60,000 bases of DNA from Owenia fusiformis (lineage: Eukaryota; Annelida; Polychaeta; Sabellida; Oweniidae), in NCBI GenBank assembly GCA_903813345.2, contig CAIIXF020000004.1, forward strand, positions 14,455,196-14,515,195. Reading direction: 5' to 3'. This document shows positions 24,001 to 35,800 of the stretch, in pieces. Under the pieces are notes generated by a model that was not told the DNA's origin, searched no databases, and saw nothing but the letters and a program-made list of their open reading frames with translations. The translations under genes were made by a program, and so were the position numbers. The first letter of the stretch is position 1, and every line of letters starts with the position of its first letter.

Positions 24001-24860
24001 GGTCAGGTTTCTACCGCAATCTTGACACCACTCCCTTACATTTAGCCTGACTTTTGCATACAGGTATTGGTATTCGATTAGTGTTTGCATTTTGCTGTTT
24101 GGATACATTTTCCTTGATTTTGAGATATTTGAGGTAAGAAAGGTCAAAGATTATCTTTCAACACTTCAAATTTACTAATATTAAAAATATCTACAAGTTC
24201 TCAAGAGTTTTTATCTGACTCTGACAAATGGATAGTTTGAATCAGTTATTTGGAATCAAATTAAAGTTTAATAGGTCGAAATACTCGAGGTCTGTGATTA
24301 GTTACTCAGGTTTTTAGGGGCTTAGCAAAATTAGCAAACATGACCGGATCTTGGTCAAATTTCATACTTATGATGTATGGAAGATTTGACGCCGGGGGTC
24401 ATTTCCAAAAATTTCTAGCTTGCTTATTGATCAGTGGTATAAAATAAGACCCAAAAGTACAAAAACTTGAGTAACTAATCGCAGACCTATAGTATCTATT
24501 GAGGTTTCAAAAGGCAAATGTGTCAATGTCAAAGGTCAATGTCATCAGAGTAGGTCACAGACAGTGTAGTTTAACTAAATTTTGCACTAATTTTGATCGA
24601 GATATTAGGGACCGAAAGCTGTAAAAAAAGTTTTCTAAAAAAGACATCTTTTTGAACATCATCTAAACGTTTGCAGGAATTCAAAGCTGACCTTGAATTG
24701 AAAAGTTAACTTTTGATGACTTTCTAAAAAGCAGAAGATGTGATTTTTCACATCAGTTTTCGGATTCAAATGAGGGTCAAATGGATAAAAAGTCCGACTG
24801 AAATCTGAATAAAGTGAAATTATATGATGTAACTCTAAATCGAAACATGTACCGTTTGTA
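24000..24860 (+). repeat. Diverged copy of the AGGTCA-rich dispersed repeat
   Basis: Shares ATCTACAAGTTCTCA, TGACCTT and AAGGTCA motifs with the array at 36.5-37.8 kb and with 45.5-46.05 kb, but has no clear tandem structure. Confidence 0.4.
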
Positions 24861-25182
24861 CATGAGTGCCATCTTTATTATAATTGTGCTCGTTTTTGTG
24901 AATATAGCACTGTTATAATTATCTAATAATCGTATAGCTTGTATTCGCGAATGGAACGTTCGGCTATCGGCTACCGAATTAACCTACTATTCCATAGGCA
25001 ACTCATTTAACTATGTAAATATGAAAAGTACCTGCAAATATTCCATTAATATTTAAATGAATTGGAACAGTCGAAAATTTCATTCGCGAATACAAACCTA
25101 GTATTCATTTCATAAAGAAAATATGAATCAAATTTCAGTTGCTTCAATCAGATATTAATTCTCGCAATATTTTGACTGCTCG

Positions 25183-25460
25183 TTATGCGGTTCTACTAAA
25201 ACACACAAATAAAGAGAGAATAAAAACGTTGTGCATGTCTACCCCGTAACAAATTCCACGACCGTATTTGCTTGACTCGAATTCCACCTCCAGTGTCTTA
25301 ACCTCAGTAAATTCGCCTTTGTAGAACTTTTGAGGGTGAACACCAAGCGCTCGCATCGTCATAATATGTGGATCATCTTCAAAGTCACGATCTTTGCTGT
25401 CGATCACACAGTTTTGTTCAAAAATTATCGATTTCTTTTTCATAATTTCAGACCATTCTC
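25183..25460 (-). CDS. Orphan third exon of the secreted-protein family
   Basis: After an acceptor AG at 25462-25461 the minus strand reads GEWSEIMKKKSIIFEQNCVI and stays open to the stop at 25183, ending in ...CFSRTA. It aligns along its length with exon 3 of genes A and B, with the same phase-1 entry. The second Cys of the C-V-I-D-S-K-x-C pair is replaced by Arg. No matching exon 1 or 2 lies between here and 28.6 kb. It is either an alternative terminal exon of gene A (3.2 kb further downstream) or the survivor of a broken paralogue. The open frame with a good acceptor argues against long neglect. Confidence 0.6.
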
Positions 25461-26160
25461 CTTGAATATTAGGAACAGTTTAATGTAAAGCCCACCTCCT
25501 TTTAAGCTATGCACTCCAATGAATCTTAATATTTTGATTCCATTTCAAGGGCCTATTGTCCAGTCTCCCTCAACTGAATTGTAAGAATTGCAACGTGCGG
25601 AATTTGGTAAATATTCCTTTCAGGTTCATTTACCCTAATGCGGGCAACGTATTTTTCATATTACTAACGGGCAGAGGGGGTCCGATTTCCTGTAGCTATA
25701 GCTACTACGATTACAAACAAATAATTTTTCATGGCAGAAAAGTACAGGGGAAAATCCGGAGAGGGACCCCCTCGCCCCCCTGACCACATTAGGGTTAAAG
25801 TAGAGGTCTAAATGGGGGTTTATCTGGTAAATCTTGGGCTTTGTACAGAAAGTTTTTATGTCAAGACACTTCATTGTATTTTTCTGTTTATCTACATGAT
25901 AATGACACAAATAACAAAATACAATACATGTGATTTTATTCTCTTATTGTAGTTTAACACCCAAGTCAATGTTACCCTTATTATTTGGCTTTATTGAGCC
26001 ATTACTTTGTGTTGTTTTAATTTATACTTTAATTTCCAAAATTTGTTTTTCTTTTTTCATTATTTTGCTTAGAGATAGAAATTTCACTAGAAATAGATTT
26101 GTAGTGGAATCGCAAGATTCAAGATTTTTTCAAGATTTTGAAGTGAAATCGCATCTTTAT
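25461..26160. other. AT-rich sequence, no gene recognised
   Basis: Short frames on both strands overlap and lack motifs. A C-rich/G-rich patch lies at 25745-25800. Confidence 0.3.
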
Positions 26161-26164
26161 TAGT

Positions 26165-26740
26165 TACCAAGACTTTGTTGTACAGCACAAATGAACGAAA
26201 CCTTCCATTTTGCTTAAAACTGTTTCTTATATGTTGATCCTGTGTAAAAATTAGTGTATTTAATATGTATGTTTTATATGCATAATCTGAAAAGCATCGT
26301 TTAATGAAACATATGTTCAATTGCAATTTTGACGGAATGACAATTAATAAGCGAGGCTTCATTACAGCAGATATGAAAAGAACTTTATATTTTATTTTGT
26401 TAAATTATTTTTCTAATCTTGTTTTTTATCCCTCCTCTGTAAAAGTTATGTATTTAATAATGTATATCATATCTGCAACATAACATAAAATGCAACGTTT
26501 AATAAAACATATGTTCAATTGCAATTTTGATGGAATGACAATTAATAAGCGAGGCTTCATTACAGCGGATATGAAAAGAACTTTATATTTTATTTTGTTA
26601 AATTATTTTTCGAATCTTGTTTTTATCTTTCCTGTTTAAAGTTGTGTATCTAATAATGTATATCATATCTGCAGCATAATCTAAAATCCAACGTTTAATA
26701 AAACATATGTTCAATTGCAATATCCGCAAAATGACATAAT
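26165..26740 (+). repeat. ~200-bp tandem repeat, about 2.5-3 copies
   Basis: ACATATGTTCAATTGCAAT recurs near 26309, 26509 and 26704, with AATTAATAAGCGAGGCTTCA between the first copies. The block opens with AGTTACCAAGACTTTGTTG. A diverged single copy, with the same opening, is at about 46120-46350. Confidence 0.85.
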
Positions 26741-27579
26741 AAAAGGGGGTTATTGAGAATCATCGCGATCGTCATCAACCAATGATTGGTACATGTATCA
26801 CGTACAAAACTAACTATTGGTATTTGGTATGAGGCAGTAGATAATTACAAAATACATGGTGGGCCAAAAATACCTCCCCTCATAGCAAATATCCTTGATC
26901 AGTAACAATGCTATATATCATTTTAAAGGTATTTTAATTTGCAATGAGTGTGATAAACAGTTTTCTGAAAAATAGCACATGGATCTCCACAATATTATAA
27001 ATATCACTGGGTGTTATTATTCAAACAACATATTTAAGCCTCGGATAGATTTAATATGGTGCAAAGTTTCAAATATCTGATGTTCTATAATATCTGTTTG
27101 TGTTGATGGCAATATCGTTGAATACAACAGAGTTTATCATAACCATAATTTTTAAAATATTGCATTTTCTTTAAAATAACTAGAAAGGCGGGATCTTAGA
27201 CAAAATTTTAGAATTTTAGGCTCACATGAACCTCGACTTCTCAGTTTCTAAAGTATGAATACAATGTTTATGTGACCTGTTCCCTAGACACTGGGACTAA
27301 ACTCTTTATACCGAGTTACCGAAAGATCTAACTAAATGTCAGAAGATCCAAGTTACGATTTTTCCTTTTCCTTATTTCACGAGTTGTAGGTGGAGTTTCC
27401 ACGTTGTGCTTATCACAGACGTATGTCAGTATCATATATTAAAGAACATTTAGATGTTTGCGAAAAAATAGTTCAGAAAGCGATAGAATCATCTATATAA
27501 AACCCACTTTCAGTGATAATAAGCATTGGAGTTTACTTTGGAAAAAATTGACGCATTAAAAACATCAACCTTATGACGA

Positions 27580-28215
27580 GGTTTAAAAAAATAGTTAGCA
27601 AATATTTTGCTCATTTTGAAAAAAAGCGTTGCCTTTCAGAGTATGTTCTTTGGTAAAGTTAGTAAAGCATTTTCATCTCTCTCAATAAAATGAAGCCCTG
27701 ATTATGACAGAGATAAAAATGCTGTTCAGCAAATGAGCTTACCTTCAGACAACAATTTAGAAATACCAATAGGCATAATGGCCAAACCCATGCAGAGTTT
27801 ACTCTAGGGTAAGATCAACTTTTTGACGAGGGTCGCGTTTCTAACAACAAATGACAAAACTTACAGAATCTCAAAGGACCTTTGCTTATAGAACAATTAA
27901 AAAATATGTCAAGTTTCATATTATAACTTATTTAGATGAACACTTGGAACATTAAGTCAAGAAAGCTGCCATCCTGTCTGATGATTATGCTCACACGTAC
28001 AAATGTAGTTTTGTTAAGTTGAGGTCCAACTTTAGACTGAGGTTATCGGAGAAAAATGTTATATGGTCCTAAGTCTAATCAATTCAAATCATCAAGTCCT
28101 GGTTCAAAGATGGATTCATAAAAGTATTAAGGTCCGAATTCAAACGTCATTTGTAAATACTGTCAGAAACCTGGTCACTTTATTTTCAAAATGAAATTGA
28201 TTAGCAATTACAAAT
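27580..28215 (+). pseudogene. Decayed Gypsy-type gag
   Basis: Scattered plus-strand frames match the gag capsid of invertebrate Gypsy elements in the correct order: AHFEKK at about 27610, FGKVSKAFSSLSIK at about 27650 followed by SPDYDR, RHNGQTHAEF at about 27775, LDEHLEH at about 27934, and KKAAILSDDYAHTYK at about 27960. A zinc-knuckle remnant CKYCQKPGH follows at 28152-28178, its last Cys lost. Stops and frameshifts separate most pieces. No pol or LTR was found nearby, so this is an old fragment. Confidence 0.55.
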
Positions 28216-28645
28216 TTGCAATTTCTTTAGTGTCTCATGATAAAGGAGCTATCGAGATAGTGATACTACTAAATAATGACCTGGCCGGAACATGTGCCTA
28301 GCCCTAATGTTGGGTACGTATTTTGTAAAACTAGAGGGCAAATGACACATTTTTCGGGGAAGGTGTATCTAAATCTCAAAAAAGGTTACGTCAAATTGGG
28401 TCAAAAGTAGGTCAAAGTAACATGGGAGTGGGCTTTTTTGGCAAGCAATTTTTAAAATAAAAACCCAAGTTCCCACCATCCTAACTTAGGCATTATACTC
28501 CCTATCACCTCGATTTTCGCACCAAAAGTTGTATTCTATCTGTAGCTACAGCTACTTTGATTACAAAACATAATAATATTTTTTGGCAGAAAAGTCATCT
28601 TATTTAAAAAATAAGTGAATAACATTTAAATATTTCAATCAGATA

Positions 28646-28651
28646 TTTATT
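28646..28651 (-). terminator. Polyadenylation signal of gene A
   Basis: AATAAA on the minus strand about 30 nt after the stop codon at 28682. Equivalent AATAAA hexamers follow gene B exon 3 (32554-32559) and the broken exon at 57874 (57835-57840). Confidence 0.7.
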
Positions 28652-28681
28652 TTTGCAGTATTTTGACTTCTCTTTATGATT

Positions 28682-28950
28682 CTACAAAAACACGCAAGTA
28701 AATGAAAAAACAAAGACGTCGTGAATATCTGCGCCGTAGAGCAATCCATGACCGTATTTGCTTGACTCGATTTCCGCCTCGATTGTTCTGACCTTAGTAA
28801 ATTCTCCCTTGTAGAACTTTGGGGGATGAACATCAAGCGAACGCAGCGATATAAAGTGTGGATCATCATCAAAGTCACACTCTTTGCTGTCTATCACACA
28901 GTTGTCCTCAAAAATTATCGAATCCTTTTTCATCATTCCTGTCCATTCTC
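28682..28950 (-). CDS. Gene A exon 3
   Basis: Entered after AG at 28952-28951 with GEWTGMMKKDSIIFEDNCVI, ends in ...FSFTCVFL and a stop. Intron 2 is only 200 bp, versus 7.8 kb in gene B. Confidence 0.8.
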
Positions 28951-31345
28951 CTTAAACATGAAAACACAAGGTAAGTTATCCAAAGTGAATAAAAGCGGAG
29001 ACGATGATCGTACGATTGCCGATTAATATTTTAAAATAGAGAAATTTGTAATACATTTTGACCGTGCGATGTCACCACTTGTTAAACAGAAAGAACAATT
29101 TTAAATGCCCTTCGCGAGGATTAAATAACTTGCCACCAACTTGAACTTACCTCCGTCGAGAAAAGTATCCTCGGTAGCAGTAATACCATATCCGATGCAA
29201 TCAAAGAATGTATTTCGATAATAAGTCGTACGATAGGTGGGGTTTGTTTCAGTTACGACTCTGAGATCAGACGCGAAGATGTAACCCATGAACGTTAGAT
29301 TCGATGACGTTGTTGGCGAACCCATTAGCAGTTGCGTGTCAGTTAGGTCACTCATATCGACATTGTACCTTCTTTTGAGATATGCAAGAAAGTTTCTCCC
29401 TAAAAGTGTAATGGATTATTAATGTATATAATAATAATGTATATAATAGACACACCTTAAAAAGCAAATTCAACCATTGGACAAAGATCAAAGTCGTTAT
29501 TTCAATGAGTGTCCCCCTATATCTATGAAAACTACCCATTCACGATGTCACTTAAAAAACTTCGGATTTAGAAATTATTTTGACGTTCATTTTATGATGT
29601 TAAATAAATTACTTTTTTAAGACAACTGATATTTTGTCAATGTGTCTGTTAAGCATTCTCCTTAGCTCACATGGTGAGCTTTTGCAATCACTCACTTGTC
29701 CGTCTGTATGTCTGTCCGTCCGTCTGTCTGTCTGTCCGTCCGTCAACAATAGTGGCACGTTTGAAAACCTCTGTCAATAGGATTCCTGTTTTAAGTTATT
29801 TCTGTTCAACATCAATACAGAAAACACTCCTATGACTCCTGGTTCAAAAGCTCGCCTATTTTCAAAATGGCCGTCACTTTTGTTTCGCGAAATTCACTCT
29901 TGACCCATTTCCTAGCTTTACAAATAATTTCACGTGTCCTACATTGTAAAAATTCATGCCAATGTAAAGGGTAGATATATGAAATAATTTTGTTACAAAA
30001 AATCAGCGAAAAATTATATCAATTTTTTTTTATTTTCAGCCATTTTAGTTAACATTGATTTGTCTATTTGACTCGCGAAATCCACTTTCCGTCAATAACA
30101 GTGGCACGTTTTAAAACCTCTGTCAATAGGATTCCTGTTTTAAGTTATTTCTGTTCAACATCAATACAGAAAACTCCCCTATGGCTCCTGGTTCAAAAGC
30201 TCGCCTATTTTCAAAATGGCCGCCATTTTTATCTCGCGAAATTCTCTTTTGACCCATTTCCTAGCTTTACAAATAATTTCAAGTGTCCTACATTGTAAAA
30301 AGGATTCCCGTTTTAAGTTAATTTTGTTCAACATCAATACAAAAAACTCTTCTATGACTCTTGATTCAAAAGCTCGCCTATTTTCAAAATGGTCGCCATT
30401 CTTGTTTAGCGAAATTCACTTTTTGCCCATTTCCTAGCTTTACAAATACTTTCAGCTGTCCTGCATTGTAAAAAGCCCTGTCACTGTAAAGAGTAGTTGT
30501 ATGAAATAATTTTGTTACAAAAAATCGGCAAAATATTATATCCGTTCTTTTATTTTCAGCCTTTTTAGTTAACATTGATTTGTCCATCTGTCTCGCGAAA
30601 TCCTCTTTAGGACCATTTGCTTAAAACCTCTGTTGATAGGATTCCAGTTTCAAGTTATTTTTGTTCAACATCAATACAAAAACCTCCCCTATGACTCCTG
30701 GTTCAAAAGCTTGCCTGATTTCAAAATGGTCGCCATTTTTGTCTCGCGAAATTCAAGTTTGGCCCATTTCCTAGATTTACAAATAATTTCAGATGTCTCG
30801 CATTGCAAAAAACCATGTCATTGTAAAGAGTAGTTGTATGAAATAATTTTGTTACAAATAATTGGCAAAAAATTATATCCGTTTTTTTTCAGTCATTTTA
30901 CTAACATCGATTTGTCCATCCGTCTCTCAGTCAGTCCAAAATAGTGGCAAGTGGCTTGAAATAATTTTGTTACAAAAAATCAGCAAAAAATCATATCCCT
31001 TTTTTTCTGTCACCATGTGAGTCCAGTACCCACGGTACTAATTTATTTTACATTATTCTTACCTTTCTGAATGACGTCTTTGTCTGTCTTCACATCGGGA
31101 TTAATTGACTTCCATGCTTTTGTTAAGCCCCCTTGTGGCGAAACAGTAACCGGGGGTATCTTTGAATCCACAATCGCCGAAAAGGTCACCAATCCATCTC
31201 CGCTATTAGTCGTTTTCCCATCGGCCGTTGTTGTTTCACAACCGCCGCACTTCTTAGCATTTCCGCCCTCGAACACATGCGGAAAACATGATATCGAAAT
31301 CACAATAAATATTAAATGGTTGAATATTGTTGTACGAATCATCAT
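28682..31345 (-). CDS. Gene A: secreted protein of unknown family, three exons, 266 aa
   Basis: Join of 31345-31063, 29399-29151 and 28950-28682 gives one uninterrupted 266-codon frame; both junctions are phase 1 with GTAAG donors and AG acceptors. The first ~22 residues are a signal peptide (core IFIVISISCF). A CxxC follows (C33, C36), then the conserved LVTF and VSPQGG segment. Exon 2 holds NFLAYLKRRYNVDMSDLTDT, an N-glycosylation site (N128-L-T) and C162. Exon 3 holds C195, C202, an acidic FDDDP and LDVHPPKF. No transmembrane segment follows the signal peptide, so it should enter the secretory path. I do not recognise the family; ligand and function are unknown. Paralogues B and C lie upstream. 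Intron 1 contains a 1.4-kb repeat insertion. Confidence 0.8.
29151..29399 (-). CDS. Gene A exon 2
   Basis: 249 bp, entered after AG at 29401-29400 and left at GTAAGTT (29150 down). Length equals exon 2 of gene B exactly. Encodes the Tyr-rich, glycosylated middle of the protein. Confidence 0.8.
29151..29660. other. Gene A exon 2 to start of intron-1 insertion
   Basis: 29400-29660 is the original intron 1 sequence next to the exon 2 acceptor; nothing else is visible. Confidence 0.4.
29663..31030. mobile_element. Internally repetitive element in intron 1 of gene A
   Basis: Opens with CTCACATGGTGAG, then a (CTGT/CCGT)n tract at 29697-29743, and closes with TCACCATGTGAG at about 31010. Between lie about four diverged ~300-bp repeats carrying TTCTGTTCAACATCAATACA, TCAAAATGGCCGCCATTT and CATTTCCTAGCTTTACAAAT. 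Removing it leaves an intron of about 300 bp, the size seen in genes B (331) and C (346), so it is an insertion. No coding capacity. Confidence 0.75.
31063..31345 (-). CDS. Gene A exon 1
   Basis: Two adjacent ATGs (31345 and 31342) precede the signal peptide. The upstream Met at 31462 is rejected because it would put the TATA box inside the coding region and bury the signal peptide. Donor at 31062-31061 (AAAG|GTAAGA). Plus-strand frame over the same bases is a shadow. Confidence 0.8.
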
Positions 31346-31385
31346 CGGTATTGGTTCTGAGAGGTGCTCACACGCATACAAAGGA

Positions 31386-31392
31386 TTATATA
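31386..31392 (-). promoter_or_regulatory. TATA box of gene A
   Basis: TATATAA on the minus strand; its ATG-proximal end is 41 nt from the first ATG. The spacing is identical in genes B and C. Confidence 0.75.
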
Positions 31393-31404
31393 CGAACTTG
31401 GCAA

Positions 31405-31560
31405 ACATATACAGGGTGTCCAAAACATACATGTTCTTGGGATTTTCAGATCTAAAACACATACATGCTGATAGTGTACTATACTAAAACAAAACAGCAT
31501 CAGACATAGACTTGGCCATAACTTGAAACTTAGTACAGATTTTCTTCAAGCACTACTGGA
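31405..31560 (-). promoter_or_regulatory. Conserved upstream block of gene A
   Basis: Shares ACAGGGTGT, GGATTTTCAGATCTAAAA and ACAGCATCA plus CATAGACTTG, in the same order and spacing, with 57007-57115 upstream of gene C. Could be promoter sequence or merely common descent of the duplicated unit. Confidence 0.5.
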
Positions 31561-32553
31561 TTAATTTCTCAAGAATAAAGCTTTTATTTTTGATTGGTAC
31601 ATTTCAATTCAAGACAAATAAACCCATTTCCCAGGTAACTAACTAAATGAATATCAATTATCTTTCAATTGATGATCTATTTGTTTCATATAACCATGAA
31701 CAGAATCAATTGGGGTATCATACATGAATGCCACATACGTCACCCACTGCTAAGTCAATTGTTTTATTTCCTGTGTTCAACCAAGCATCGAAATAGCAAA
31801 TACACTATCACATCCAGAACAGCCTTCCCAGAGGCAATGTCCCAGCACACGAGATCATTCTGACAACCAGTAAAGTGGATAGAGTTTGACTTCATCAATT
31901 TCAGCATGCCCAATTACCCCCCCCCCCTCATATGGCCCCGTGTGATGTTTATTTACACAGTGAACTCAAACCAATTATCAAAATTCATTAAGAAGTTGTG
32001 TTGTCACGAAATGTGTTTTAAAAGTCATCTGTGTGTCGATAAAAACAGAGTGGGCATTGCTAATGGTGGCAGTTATATAGAGTTATATGTATACAATAAT
32101 TGTACAATGAATTCGAAATGTTCATGATTTTGATAAAATAAAATATTTTATATTGATCAGAATGTTGTCTTTTTGAATAAATAATAATTATTTGTCCCGG
32201 ATGACGTCCAATTAGTTTTCCACGGTGACTATGAAATCAACGAATACAACATAGTACAAGCCTGATTCTTAATATACTAACCGATTAAATGATATTTGTT
32301 TTGCATTAATTTGTTTAACATCTTTTCAAAATTACACTCTAAGGGATTTGCTTTTTAAATAGGAATCAGAAAGAAATATCAATATCAAAGGTTCCAAATA
32401 ATTAAAATTATTGTTCTTCAACAGGATATGATTCTGGATGTTCTTGAAGTTTGGTTACTTGTAGAATTGCATACAACTCTCATCAAATATGTCATCAAAT
32501 AACCTTGGTGCCATTTTAGAGAGAAAACGAATGCAATTTTTTATTATTAGAAC
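31561..32553. other. Intergenic between genes A and B
   Basis: AT-rich, an 11-C run at about 31917-31927, no supported gene. This is the upstream flank of A and downstream flank of B. Confidence 0.3.
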
Positions 32554-32591
32554 TTTATTTGTGAAGTACTTGACTGCTCATCGTGGTTCCA

Positions 32592-32857
32592 CTAAAACAC
32601 ACATATCAAAGTGGCAACAAAAACATCGTGTATATCTACGGCGTAGAGCAATCCAAGACCGTATTTGCTTGACTCGACCTCTGCCTCCAATGTTCTGACT
32701 TTAGTAAATTCGCCTTTGCTGAACTTCGGAGGGTGAACATCTAGCGTCCGCATCCTCAAAATGTGTGGATCATCATCAAAGTCACACTCTTTGCTGTCTA
32801 TCACACAGTTGTCCTCATAAATTACCGAATCCTTTTTCATCATTCCCGTCCATTCTC
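32592..32857 (-). CDS. Gene B exon 3
   Basis: Acceptor AG at 32859-32858, opens GEWTGMMKKDSVIYEDNCVI and ends ...LICVF then stop. Followed by AATAAA at 32559-32554. Confidence 0.75.
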
Positions 32858-35800
32858 CTTAAACACGAGAACGCAATGTAAGTAATTCAAATTGATGGAT
32901 ATAGTTGCAAAAACTATGGGGGGAGGGTACCATCTTATATACCATGTACAGATCATTTATACTTTTAAGCTACACATTCTAAGAATCTTGAACGTAAAAT
33001 TTAAAATTATGATTGCATGACCTACTCCCGGCTCATCTCAATTGTTTTTTCCAGGGACCTTAGTTTTTATATTCTCAATAAGAAGAAATGTCAGGATAAC
33101 GAGCGGTAAGTAAATACTACAAAGGGAATATGTACTTCCCTCCATAAGTTGGGCACCTAATCCCCCCCCCCCATTGGAATCAATGTTAAAGCCTCAAATT
33201 TAATGATATTTTGGACTCCTAGTGACCCTTTTTAAGGAAGGGGATAAGAACCCCATAGAAGGACACAAGTATGCAGTGGCGTAGCCAGCAAATGGTGACC
33301 AGGGGTTCGATTTTCTATGTATCCACAAATCTTCCCCTTCATCGGTGTACCTCACAAAAAAAGCATTTTTTGTATTTGTCATACATACAATGTACACCCC
33401 TCCAAAAGTTTGGCAACAATTTATGTTGAAATAGTTTTTGGTGAATCTTTTACTGAAAAGATATTGAAATCTGGTAGCAAAATCATACATTTAAATTTTA
33501 CTGCACTTGTTTAATTGTTCAATGGAATCCAAATCAAGGGTTAGCATACATTGAGCCAACTTTTGTTAAGGGGAAATTATAACATATCTCTAAGGAACAT
33601 GTTTTTGACGAGCTACCATTGATAAATCGTCATTCCCAATTCATGCTTTAGAGTTCATTCAAAGATATTCAGACACATGCTATTTTCCCACACTTTTAGA
33701 TGATTTTTGAAAAGAATCCAAATCCAAAGAATTTTATTTATATTTCATTTTGTAAGACCTCATGAACTTACAGTTATTTACTGAAAACTAGTATATTCAT
33801 AGCAAATATTTTTGAAGAATGTAATACTTATCTAAATCATGGCGCACAATAAAAGTCGTAATGGCTGCACGAATACTCTCAATTGGTACTGACGATAAAA
33901 GTGACAGATGACAAATATTATTGTATTACATATGAAACGAAACATTATATCACCGTTCCGCTGTTTTTATCATTAATGACGAGAATCATGAATGTTTTGA
34001 GAAATGAAAACATTTTAGATGAACTTGTGAATCATTATAGACTTTGATTTGTTTTTGAGAAATTAACGTTTTATTATTTTATTCAAGAATGCTGCCAAAT
34101 CTTTTTAGACACACGATTTGAAACTTGTGGTAGGCCAATCCTCTGTCTTTCTGGCAAGTACACTCCCCTCCAAAAGTTTGGCAACCTAAGCTCCCTGCCT
34201 CCTCTTTATATTTGAATTTTTATTTACATAACCTGCGGGGAAAATACTTATAATATTGATTAAAATGTAATTTGATTTCACTTCCAATGCCTCCAAATTT
34301 TCCCATTTTTTTTACCTCTTTTGTTGATTTTTTTAATCCGCTGGTGATTATCAGTGGATCAGTTTTTTAGAAAATAAAAAGTGATTATCAGGAAGCAATG
34401 CATATTGGTACACCATGTGATTTTTTAATATTTTTTATTATGAACTTTTTCCCTTAACTGTATGGCATTATTTTGCATCTTTATTCATTAAATTCAAATA
34501 TATTCGATTTATGAAATATTAATATTCGCTAAATCATTTTCCATTCGGTAAAAACGTTTATATGTTTGTTACAGCAAATTAAGTTTTCAAAATAGCCAAT
34601 AACTTAATACCACGTTCATTAAATTACATATTTCATTCGCTAAATTATATGTTTTTTTGCGTAAATTGTTAAGGTATTTCTTAAGAGTAACACATTATAT
34701 GCACACTTTTGGATTTCTATTTGAACCCTACCAAAATAAGTTTGCCTATATTTACCGAATGGATTATTTTTCTATGACATAGTTAATGCATTTTACCGAA
34801 AGCTAATTTGCTATTTACCGAATGCAATAAAGTAATATTCGATAACTTTCGTTGTTGTTCGATATTTTGTCACGTGACCTCGAGATTTGCAAAATGGCCG
34901 CGCAGCTATTCTACATCGTTCAAATATATCACGTGACTGAAAGTCTCGTAAAGTATCGAAAAATAATGAAATATATCGAATGTGGCATTCGGTATTTACC
35001 GAATATAAATAATTTAAATACCGAATGTACAAATAATTAATTGAATTATACGTGCGTTAAGGAAAACAAACAGATTCGCTGCATCACACAAATACATGTA
35101 CACTGTGTATAAATATCAAATGTGAATGCCAACACAAAGAACAAGTGAAACTATTTAGCGAATATAAATTGTATAGATTATTACATTCGATAAAATAAAA
35201 AACATTCGATAGATTTGGTAAAGGTTTGGTAAATTGTTTGTTTTATTTGGTATTCATGGAATATTTAATGTACCGAATAAAGAAGCAGTTTAAACACCAT
35301 ATAACTGTGAGAATGTAATACTCACTTGAAATAATAAATCTAGACTTATTTGATATAATCCTCCTTACGCCTTTGCTTTCCTCAGCAAAAGATGACTGCA
35401 TCTGACCTTTTTATTGGACAGAAATTTCCACTGCACGTAATGTGTGTACCTTTTACACTTGTATCTAGTAACACAGACATACTCACCTAATTGCCTCCCT
35501 TAATCCATTTATTTGCTAAACATATTATAATTAATGTCATAAACGCGATCCACTAAAGTTTGATATTCTTGAAAATAGAGTAAATACTTAATACACTGAA
35601 ACAGCAGCATTTTAATCTTAAAATGATCTCCGAGATGAAAGTGCATCTGAAAAAGCAAAACTGATTTTTTCGCAATCGATTTATTTTTCCTTAAAAAGTG
35701 ATGGATAATAAATACCCATTCGATCAAATACTTGTGTTTATAAATGATACATATGCTTTTAATAATAACTCATTTCAAAATGTTTCTATTATTTAATATT

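Noticed and set aside
31071-31487. 138-codon plus-strand frame opposite gene A exon 1
   Set aside because: Shadow of the coding exon; the minus strand has the signal peptide, splice donor, TATA box and paralogues.
34869-34878. GTCACGTGAC as a functional E-box/CLEAR site
   Set aside because: A single 10-mer in a likely repeat with no gene nearby; not enough support.
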